From: Streptomyces sp. DvalAA-43
GTDB lineage: Bacteria; Actinomycetota; Actinomycetes; Streptomycetales; Streptomycetaceae
Length of the DNA stretch: 64,000 nt
Direction of reading: 5' to 3'
Assembly: GCF_900091725.1 (NCBI RefSeq)
Contig: NZ_FMBW01000026.1
Location: 1 to 64,000 of the forward strand
The notes under the pieces were generated by a model. That model made no database searches, was not told the origin of the DNA, and saw nothing but the letters and a program-made list of their open reading frames with translations. Every line of letters begins with the position of its first letter. The first letter of the stretch is position 1. This document shows positions 27,599 through 34,661 of this stretch, one piece after another. The position numbers and the translations under genes were made by a program.

Positions 27599-30310
27599 GT
27601 GGCTGAGACGGCATCGAAGAAGACGGCAGACAACCGACCGCGCCTGCTCCTGATGGACGGGCACTCCCTGGCGTACCGGGCGTTCTTTGCGCTGCCTGCG
27701 GAGAATTTCACGACAGGGTCGGGGCAGCCGACGAACGCGGTGTACGGCTTCGCGTCGATGCTCGCGAACACGCTGCGTGATGAGGCGCCGACGCATTTCG
27801 CGGTGGCGTTCGACGTGTCCCGCAAGACCTGGCGCGCTCAGGAGTTCCCGGAGTACAAGGCGAATCGCTCGAAGACCCCGGACGAGTTCAAGGGGCAGGT
27901 CGAGCTGATCGGCGAGCTGCTGGACGCGATGCGCGCGGACCGTTTCGCGGTCGACGGTTTCGAGGCGGACGACGTCATCGCCACGCTGGCCACGCAGGCC
28001 GAGGCGGCCGGTTTCGAGGTGCTGATCGTCACCGGTGACCGGGATTCGTTCCAGCTGATCACGGACAACGTCACGGTGCTGTACCCGACCAAGGGCGTCT
28101 CGGAGCTGACGCGTTTCACCCCGGCGAAGGTCGAGGAGAAGTACGGGCTCACGCCGCAGCAGTACCCGGATTTCGCGGCGCTGCGCGGTGACCCGTCGGA
28201 CAACCTTCCGGGCATTCCCGGTGTCGGTGAGAAGACGGCCGCGAAGTGGATCAATCAGTTCGGTTCGTTCGACGAGCTGGTCGAGCGGGCCGAGGAGGTC
28301 AAGGGCAAGGCGGGCCAGAATTTCCGGGACCACCTGGACGCGGTGCGGCTGAACCGCAGGCTGACCGAGATGGTCCGTGACGTGGAGTTGCCGAAGACCC
28401 CCGAGGACCTGGCGCGCGCGCCGTACGACCGCACGGCGGTGACGGGTGTGCTGGATGTCCTGGAGATCCGCAATCCGAGCCTGCGCGAGCGGCTGCTGGC
28501 CGTGGACCCGGGCGCGGCCGAGGACGAGGCCCCGGCGCCCGCCGCGGGCGTCGAGCTGGACGGTGTGGTACTGGGCGCGGGCGAGCTGGCGCCCTGGCTG
28601 GCCGGGCACGGCGGGCAGCCGCTCGGTGTGGCCACGGTCGACACCTGGGCGGTGGGCAGCGGCACGGTCACCGAGATCGCGCTGGCCGCGGCGGACGGTG
28701 CGGCGGCCTGGTTCGACCCGGCCCAGCTCGACGAGGGCGACGAGCAGGCGTTCGCCGCCTGGATCGCCGATGCGTCCCGGCCCAAGGTCATGCACAACGC
28801 GAAGAGCGCCATGCGGGTCTTCCCCGAGCACGGCTGGCGGGTCGACGGCGTCACGATGGACACCGCGCTGGCGGCCTATCTGGTCAAGCCCGGCCGTCGT
28901 TCCTTCGCGCTGGACGCGCTGGCGGTGGAGTATCTGGGCCGTGAGCTGGCGCCGGCCGCGGCGTCCGACGGGCAGCTGGCCTTCGGCGCGGACGACCAGG
29001 CCGAGGCCGAGTCCTTGATGGCGCAGGCCCGCGCCGTCCTGGATCTGGGCGACGCGTTCACCACCCGGCTGGCGGAGGTCGGTGCGGCGGAGCTGCTGCA
29101 CGACATGGAGCTGCCGACGTCCGCGCTGCTGGCCCGGCTGGAGCGGCACGGCATCGCCGCCGACCGGGCCCATCTGGAGGGCATGGAGCAGCAGTTCGCC
29201 GGTGCGGTGCAGCAGGCGGTGAAGGAGGCGCACGCGGCGGTCGGCCGTGAGTTCAACCTCGGTTCGCCCAAGCAGCTCCAGGAGGTCCTCTTCGGCGAGC
29301 TGGGCCTTCCCAAGACGAAGAAGACGAAGACCGGGTACACGACGGACGCCGACGCGCTGGCCTGGCTCGCCGCGCAGACCGAGCACGAGCTCCCGGTGAT
29401 CATGCTGCGCCACCGTGAGCAGGCCAAGCTGCGGGTCACGGTCGAGGGCCTGATCAAGACGATCGCGGCGGACGGCCGTATCCACACCACGTTCAACCAG
29501 ACAGTGGCGGCGACGGGGCGGCTCTCCTCCACCGACCCCAATCTGCAGAACATCCCGGTCCGTACGGACGAGGGCCGGGCCATCCGTCGCGGCTTCGTCG
29601 TCGGCGAGGGCTTCGAGACGCTGATGACGGCCGACTACAGCCAGATCGAGCTGCGGGTGATGGCCCACCTCTCCGAGGACGCGGGCCTGATCGAGGCGTT
29701 CACCTCCGGCGAGGACCTGCACACCACGGTCGCCTCGCAGGTCTTCGGCGTCGACAAGTCGGCGGTCGACCCGGAGATGCGCCGCAAGATCAAGGCGATG
29801 AGCTACGGACTGGCGTACGGGCTCTCCGCGTTCGGTCTCTCCCAGCAGCTGAACATCGAGGCGGGCGAGGCGCGCGGCCTGATGGACACCTACTTCGAGC
29901 GGTTCGGCGGAGTGCGTGACTATCTGCACCGGGTGGTGGAGGAGGCCAGGGCCACGGGATACACGGAGACGGTCTTCGGCCGCCGCCGTTACCTCCCCGA
30001 CCTCAACAGCGACAACCGCCAGCGCCGCGAGATGGCTGAGCGGATGGCGCTCAACGCACCGATCCAGGGCACGGCCGCGGACATCGTCAAGGTCGCCATG
30101 CTCCAGGTCGACCGGGCGCTGACCGAGGCGAAGCTGAAGTCCCGGATGCTGCTCCAGGTCCATGACGAAATCGTGCTGGAGGTCGCCGAGGGCGAGCGGG
30201 CACAGCTGGAGGAGATCCTCCGCCGCGAGATGTCCACGGCCGTGCAGCTGCGTGCCCCACTGGATGTCTCGGTGGGTGTCGGTACGGACTGGGAGTCCGC
30301 GGCGCACTGA
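27599..30310 (+). CDS. polA: DNA polymerase I
   Basis: A 903-residue repair polymerase that removes RNA primers and fills gaps. The N-terminal 5'-3' exonuclease has LLLMDGHSLAYRAF, YKANRSKTPDEF, DGFEADD and VTGDRDSFQL. The middle domain keeps the fold but not the 3'-5' proofreading residues (VDTWAVG for the DxE motif, HNAKSAM for motif II). The family A polymerase domain has TADYSQIELRVMAHLS, RRKIKAMSYGLAYG and LLQVHDEIVLE. The GTG start gives MAETASKKT, matching Streptomyces PolA, with GGGGG upstream; an ATG at 27569 is less likely. Confidence 0.97.
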   Translation: MAETASKKTADNRPRLLLMDGHSLAYRAFFALPAENFTTGSGQPTNAVYGFASMLANTLRDEAPTHFAVAFDVSRKTWRAQEFPEYKANRSKTPDEFKGQVELIGELLDAMRADRFAVDGFEADDVIATLATQAEAAGFEVLIVTGDRDSFQLITDNVTVLYPTKGVSELTRFTPAKVEEKYGLTPQQYPDFAALRGDPSDNLPGIPGVGEKTAAKWINQFGSFDELVERAEEVKGKAGQNFRDHLDAVRLNRRLTEMVRDVELPKTPEDLARAPYDRTAVTGVLDVLEIRNPSLRERLLAVDPGAAEDEAPAPAAGVELDGVVLGAGELAPWLAGHGGQPLGVATVDTWAVGSGTVTEIALAAADGAAAWFDPAQLDEGDEQAFAAWIADASRPKVMHNAKSAMRVFPEHGWRVDGVTMDTALAAYLVKPGRRSFALDALAVEYLGRELAPAAASDGQLAFGADDQAEAESLMAQARAVLDLGDAFTTRLAEVGAAELLHDMELPTSALLARLERHGIAADRAHLEGMEQQFAGAVQQAVKEAHAAVGREFNLGSPKQLQEVLFGELGLPKTKKTKTGYTTDADALAWLAAQTEHELPVIMLRHREQAKLRVTVEGLIKTIAADGRIHTTFNQTVAATGRLSSTDPNLQNIPVRTDEGRAIRRGFVVGEGFETLMTADYSQIELRVMAHLSEDAGLIEAFTSGEDLHTTVASQVFGVDKSAVDPEMRRKIKAMSYGLAYGLSAFGLSQQLNIEAGEARGLMDTYFERFGGVRDYLHRVVEEARATGYTETVFGRRRYLPDLNSDNRQRREMAERMALNAPIQGTAADIVKVAMLQVDRALTEAKLKSRMLLQVHDEIVLEVAEGERAQLEEILRREMSTAVQLRAPLDVSVGVGTDWESAAH

Positions 30311-30396
30311 CCCGCCGAGGGTGCCGGGGGAGCCGGGCGGCCGGGGGCGCGAGGCCCCTGGCTCCGTCCGGATCCCCCGGGCCGCCCGCGGTGTCC

Positions 30397-30466
30397 GTGC
30401 CGGACCGGACCTCCCCGGTGCCGGACGGACCCCCGGTGCCGGACGGACCCCCGGTGCCGGCCCGGA
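30397..30466. repeat. 18-bp tandem repeat at the polA 3' end
   Basis: GGTGCCGG recurs at 30417, 30435 and 30453, exactly 18 bp apart, within units of the form CCCCCGGTGCCGGACGGA, with a degenerate copy from 30397. It lies between the polA stop and the convergent DUF4184 stop. Self-complementary parts may allow it to act in termination. Confidence 0.7.
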
Positions 30467-30469
30467 TCC

Positions 30470-31294
30470 CTATGCCCGCCCTGCCGCCGTGGGTGCGGGC
30501 GTGCGCGGTCGCCGCAGCCGCATCCAGGCCCCGTACAGCACCAGGCCCACCGCCAGCCCCGCTCCCGCGCCGAAGCAGGCGGTCGGGATGATGTCCAGCG
30601 GGGTGTCGACGTGCCCGAAGTACGCGTACCAGCGTGCGCACCGGTGGACGACTCCGAGCGTTGCGCAGACGCCCAGCAGGACCCCCGCCGACCACCGTGC
30701 CCGGCGGTCAAGCACCGGCACGGACGGGGGCACCGGGCGCTCCCCGGTCCGCCGCAGCCCCGACGCCGTGAACCCGGCGAGCACGGCCAGGGCCACCGCC
30801 GAACTGCCGTACTGCACCAGTTGGAACACCGGAAGTCCGCCGACGCTCCCGTCGAGCACCGGCACCAGACGCACCCCCCACCGGTCATGGTGGGTGAAGG
30901 CGTCCCAGACGACATGGGTGGCGGCCCCGACGACCGCCGACAGCACGAACCCCGCGGCCTCCCGGACACCCCGGGTGCCCGGCCGCCCCCGTACGAACGC
31001 GTGCACCCGCCCCTGCCAGAGGCCCGGCAGCAGCGCCACCAGAGGCTCGCGCAGCAGCAGCCACAGCGCCACCACGGCCGTGGTGATCAGCACATCGACC
31101 GTGAACACGCCCCACACCGAGTGCGTGACCTGCCCGAACTCCATGGCGCCGGGGATCGCGGTGTCCGCGTAGTACGTCATGTCGGGGGCGAAGGAGCCCG
31201 CGACGAGGGCCGAGGCGAACAGCGGTCCGCGCGCCGTGCCGTCCCGCCGCATTCCCGGGAGAACGGCGGCGGCATGGCTGAGTGTGAACGGCAT
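30470..31294 (-). CDS. DUF4184 family membrane protein
   Basis: A 274-residue polytopic membrane protein beginning MPFTLSHAAAVLPG, the typical DUF4184 start (related to phospholipase-C-type and YdjM-like metal hydrolase membrane proteins). His and Asp residues in FTLSHAA, SFAPDMTYY, THSVWG and HVVWDAFTHHDRWG cluster at membrane edges and could bind metal. About six membrane segments. No characterised function. The ATG at 31294 is chosen for family agreement; upstream in-frame sequence runs into a tandem repeat and is not coding. Convergent with polA. Confidence 0.85.
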   Translation of the reverse strand: MPFTLSHAAAVLPGMRRDGTARGPLFASALVAGSFAPDMTYYADTAIPGAMEFGQVTHSVWGVFTVDVLITTAVVALWLLLREPLVALLPGLWQGRVHAFVRGRPGTRGVREAAGFVLSAVVGAATHVVWDAFTHHDRWGVRLVPVLDGSVGGLPVFQLVQYGSSAVALAVLAGFTASGLRRTGERPVPPSVPVLDRRARWSAGVLLGVCATLGVVHRCARWYAYFGHVDTPLDIIPTACFGAGAGLAVGLVLYGAWMRLRRPRTPAPTAAGRA

Positions 31295-31331
31295 GGCGGC
31301 AAGTATGCGCGAGCCGCCGCAGCAGGCCCGA

Positions 31332-31460
31332 CCACGGCCGTACGACGTGCCTGCCCACGGCCGTACGACTCGTCCGGCCATGGCCGTACGACGTGCCCGA
31401 CCACGGCTGTGCGACTGCCTGATCGTTGACGTGCAATCAGCCCGGCCACCGCCTTACAAC
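31332..31460. repeat. About 23-bp tandem array
   Basis: CCACGGCCGTACGAC occurs at 31332, 31355 and, with one change, 31378, then degenerate copies at 31401 and 31446. The first four are spaced exactly 23 bp and the last fits two further periods. The array fills the divergent intergenic region between the DUF4184 gene and the lytic transglycosylase gene. Confidence 0.85.
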
Positions 31461-31595
31461 TTGCTGTCCGGAACGTGAAAAAGAGGTAAGAACCGGTCAG
31501 TGCACGGTGTCCCGGCAGCACAAGTTGCCGTAGGGTCGCCTGAGTCCTGCTGCTGGGGAGCGTGGACAGCCGTCGAAGGGGAGGGGCCAGAGGTT

Positions 31596-33305
31596 ATGGC
31601 AGCGCAATTCGGTCGCCGACTTCGCAAGGGGGCGACCACGACCGCTGTGGCCGCCGCCGTCGTGGCGGCGCTCTCCGCCTCGGGGGCCTCCGGCACATCG
31701 CTGGTCACCCAGAGCGGCGACCAGCAGTCCAGCGGGACCACACCGCCGCCCGACGACAGCGCGGCCACCGGCAACTCGCCGTACTACACGGACCTGCCCC
31801 CGCTGAACACCCCCGACAGGCCGGGCACTTCGACGAACCTGCCCGTCACCGGCAGCGCGGAATCCGGCATCCCGGCCTCGATCCTGGCCGCGTACAAGAA
31901 GGCCGAACAGGCCCTCGCCGCCGATGACGCCGCCTGCCGGCTGCCCTGGCAGCTGCTCGCCGCGATCGGCAAGGTCGAGTCCGGCCAGGCCCGCGGCGGC
32001 CGGGTCGACGCGAACGGCACGACGTTCTCGCCGATCCTCGGCCCGGTCCTCGACGGCCGGGGCTTCGCCATGATCAAGGACACCGACAACGGGGCGTACG
32101 ACGGGGACTCGACCCACGACCGTGCCGTCGGCCCGATGCAGTTCATCCCGTCCACCTGGGCGACCTGGGGCCAGGACGGCAACGGCGACGGCCGCAAGGA
32201 CCCCAACAACATCTACGACGCGGCGCTCGCCGCCGGGCACTACCTCTGCGCCGGCTCCCGTGATCTGTCGCTCGCCGCGGATCTCGACCGGGCGGTCCTG
32301 AGCTACAACCACTCGGACGCCTACCTGCGTACCGTCCGCTCGTGGTTCGACTACTACAACCGCGGCACCCACGAGATCCCCGACGGAACCGGTGCCCTCC
32401 CGCCCGGCCTCGGCGGAGGCGCGGACCGCGACCCGGATCCGTCGCCCTCGCCGTCCGGAACGCACAAGCCGAAGCCGAGCCCGGACCCGCCGAAGCCGGG
32501 TGACGGCGGATCGACCGGCCCGACCAAGCCCACGAAACCTCCGACCACCCCGCCCACGACCCCGCCGGCGCAGACCCTCGCGGGCCTGGAGAACGCGGGC
32601 ACCGGCCGGCTGACCGCCACCGCGGGCGACGAGTTCGCCGAGCGGATCAAGGTACGGGCCAAGAACGGCCTCGGCGGCCCGCTCGCCAAGGCGTCGGTGA
32701 CCTTCACCATCACCGGTGACACCGACGCCGCCTTCGACGGCGGGAAGAAGTCGGTCACCCTCCGCACCGGGACCGACGGCACGGTCACCGCCCCGGTGCT
32801 GGAAGCGGGCGAGAAGACCGGCAAGTTCACGGTGCGGGCCACCGCCACCGGGCGCTCGCTGCCCCCCGTCACCTACGCCGCGACCGTCACCGCCCGGCAG
32901 GCCGACGCGATCGCCAGGACCGACGACAAGGCACTGACCGCGGCGCCCGGCACCGAGTTCGCCGACACCGTCGAGGTCGAGGCCACGTACAAGGACGCGG
33001 TCGCGGCCGGTGTCGCCGTCACCGCCACCATGATCACCGACGCCGACGAGCCGGCCGAGAACGACAAGGGCCCCTACTTCAAGGACGCCGACGGCAAGAC
33101 GGTCCGCACCCTCACCGAGCTGAAGACCGGCGCCGACGGCACCCTGAAGCTCCCCACGATCTACGCCGACGACACCGAGGGCACCTACAAGCTGCGCCTG
33201 ACCACCGAGGGCGGCGCCACCCTCGTCATCGAGCTGAAGGTCGAGACCGCCGGGGCGTCCCCGACCCCCGGGGCGTCCGAGACCCCCGGAACGCCCGCCG
33301 ACTGA
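31596..33305 (+). CDS. Secreted lytic transglycosylase with Ig-like C-terminal domains
   Basis: A 569-residue exported murein-cleaving enzyme. The N-terminus after MAAQFGRRLRKG is a signal/anchor (ATTTAVAAAVVAALSASGASG). The SLT-like domain (about 85-260) has LLAAIGKVESGQARGG with the catalytic Glu, RAVGPMQFIPSTWATWG and LSYNHSDAYLRTVRSW. A Pro/Thr/Asp-rich linker follows, then two beta-sandwich repeats (about 330-440 and 440-550) of the kind that attach to cell-surface polymers. The ATG at 31596 is chosen because AGAGG precedes it and the signal follows. Probably acts in cell-wall remodelling; it begins a rightward group with two membrane proteins. Confidence 0.88.
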   Translation: MAAQFGRRLRKGATTTAVAAAVVAALSASGASGTSLVTQSGDQQSSGTTPPPDDSAATGNSPYYTDLPPLNTPDRPGTSTNLPVTGSAESGIPASILAAYKKAEQALAADDAACRLPWQLLAAIGKVESGQARGGRVDANGTTFSPILGPVLDGRGFAMIKDTDNGAYDGDSTHDRAVGPMQFIPSTWATWGQDGNGDGRKDPNNIYDAALAAGHYLCAGSRDLSLAADLDRAVLSYNHSDAYLRTVRSWFDYYNRGTHEIPDGTGALPPGLGGGADRDPDPSPSPSGTHKPKPSPDPPKPGDGGSTGPTKPTKPPTTPPTTPPAQTLAGLENAGTGRLTATAGDEFAERIKVRAKNGLGGPLAKASVTFTITGDTDAAFDGGKKSVTLRTGTDGTVTAPVLEAGEKTGKFTVRATATGRSLPPVTYAATVTARQADAIARTDDKALTAAPGTEFADTVEVEATYKDAVAAGVAVTATMITDADEPAENDKGPYFKDADGKTVRTLTELKTGADGTLKLPTIYADDTEGTYKLRLTTEGGATLVIELKVETAGASPTPGASETPGTPAD

Positions 33306-33448
33306 CCCCGTTCGTCCGCACGTCGGAGCAGCCCCTTTGCCGCCACCCGGCAGAGGGGCTGTTCTACGTGTTCTCATCTCGCGCCCGCGTTGCTACGGTG
33401 CCCCGACCCTGACGACCCATCAGATCCGCGCTCTCCGGGAGGACCGGC

Positions 33449-33586
33449 ATGCGTGCTCTCGTCGCCGCCGCCATCGGGCTGGCCGCAGCCCTCGCGCTCG
33501 TCTTCACCATCACGGCGATCGGCGCCCCGCCCGGAGAGACCTCGCCCAAACCCCTGCTGACCACCGTCCCGGGCCCCAAGAACTAG
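33449..33586 (+). CDS. SPW_0924-type small membrane peptide
   Basis: A 45-residue peptide, MRALVAAAIGLAAALALVFT followed by ITAIGAPPGETSPKP and LLTTVPGPKN. One membrane-spanning segment or uncleaved signal occupies residues 3-25 and the tail is Pro-rich. GGGAGG (33437-33442) is well spaced before the ATG, which supports translation. It matches my recollection of a short conserved Streptomyces family named SPW_0924; function is unknown. It sits 33 bp before the DUF3068 gene on the same strand, so the two are probably co-transcribed. Confidence 0.82.
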   Translation: MRALVAAAIGLAAALALVFTITAIGAPPGETSPKPLLTTVPGPKN

Positions 33587-33619
33587 TTCCGGAAAGCAGA
33601 AGCCGAGGGAGGGCACCAC

Positions 33620-34603
33620 ATGCGCCGCCGAGCCAGCCTCGTACTCCTGGCATTCGCCGTCTTCTTCGCCGCCATGTCGCCACTGACGCGCTGGTACGCC
33701 TTCCCGAGGCTGGCGAAGATCCCGCCCAGTCAGTACCAGGAAACGGTGCTGGAGGCGAAGCCCGCCACCCTCCTCGACTACAACGACAACATGAAGGTGA
33801 AGAAGGTCCCCAAGGTCACCATCGTGCAGACCCTCAAGGGCAACGTCGAGGAGTCCGAGAAGATCGAACGCAGCGCCGGCCGCGACGTCGTCGTCTGGGA
33901 CGCCCTCAGCTACGTGGTGGGCCCGGACGGCAAGATGGTCTCTGAGATCCCCGAGCGCTACATCTTCGACGCCCACAGCCAGGCCCCCGTCCACGCCACC
34001 GGCGAATCCGTCGACGGCGACCCGGTCCGGCGCGAGGGCATCGAGTTCAAGTGGCCCTTCCTCACCCAGAAGCGCGACTACGAGTACTTCGACGCCCAGG
34101 CCCGCACCAGCTCGCCCATCCACTACAAGGGCACCCGCACCTTCCACGGCATGGACGTCTACTACTTCGAGCAGACCATCCCGTGGACCAAGGTCCCCAT
34201 GCCGAAGAAGATGCCGATCAAGGGCGTCAGCCCGGAACAGATCGCGAAGACGGGCATGACCCGCTGGTACACCACCAAGCGGATGTTCTGGGTGGACCCC
34301 GTCACCGGAGCACCGGTCAACGGCGAGGAGATCCACAAGGAGGAGCTGCGCAACGCCAAGAAGATGGGGATGCCGCAGGACACCATGACCGTGTTCGCCG
34401 GGCATGTGAAGATGCGCCCGGACTACGTCGAATCGATCGTCGACCTGGTCAAGTCCCAGCGCCTGCTGGTCCTGCTGCTCACCTCCTACCTGCCCTGGGG
34501 CTTCCTGGCCCTCGGCATCGGACTGCTCGCCCTCGCCCTGTGGCTGGAGGCACGCTCCCGCCGCCCGGCCGGGACGACGGACCCCGGACCGGCTCCCGCT
34601 TGA
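33620..34603 (+). CDS. DUF3068 family membrane-anchored protein
   Basis: A 327-residue protein with a membrane segment at each end (about 5-25 and 283-305) and a large extracytoplasmic domain between. KVTIVQTLKGNVEESEKIERSAGRDVVVWD, RYIFDAHSQAPVHA and DVYYFEQTIPWTKVP are characteristic of DUF3068, which some databases link to the PorA family of corynebacteria. No enzymatic motif. Position beside the lytic transglycosylase and a small membrane peptide suggests an envelope role. The last codons lie in a tandem repeat shared with the end of the convergent hrpB gene. Confidence 0.85.
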   Translation: MRRRASLVLLAFAVFFAAMSPLTRWYAFPRLAKIPPSQYQETVLEAKPATLLDYNDNMKVKKVPKVTIVQTLKGNVEESEKIERSAGRDVVVWDALSYVVGPDGKMVSEIPERYIFDAHSQAPVHATGESVDGDPVRREGIEFKWPFLTQKRDYEYFDAQARTSSPIHYKGTRTFHGMDVYYFEQTIPWTKVPMPKKMPIKGVSPEQIAKTGMTRWYTTKRMFWVDPVTGAPVNGEEIHKEELRNAKKMGMPQDTMTVFAGHVKMRPDYVESIVDLVKSQRLLVLLLTSYLPWGFLALGIGLLALALWLEARSRRPAGTTDPGPAPA

Positions 34604-34661
34604 GCCGTGCCTGGATCCACTCCCCTTGAGCCGGACCCCGGACCTACTCCCGCTTGAGCCG
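34593..34661. repeat. 27-bp triple repeat at convergent stop codons
   Basis: CTCCCGCTTGAGCCG at 34593-34607 and 34647-34661, and CTCCCCTTGAGCCG at 34620-34633, are spaced 27 bp apart. The first copy contains the stop of the DUF3068 gene; the last copy, read on the other strand, encodes the end of HrpB. Confidence 0.75.

Noticed and set aside
27572-30307. Long antisense frame opposite polA (about 911 codons)
   Set aside because: A by-product of high-GC codon bias; composition is Arg/Leu/Gly-rich without domain character and polA is certain.
31332-31460. CRISPR array
   Set aside because: Repeats are contiguous or degenerate, no unique spacers lie between copies and no cas gene is present.
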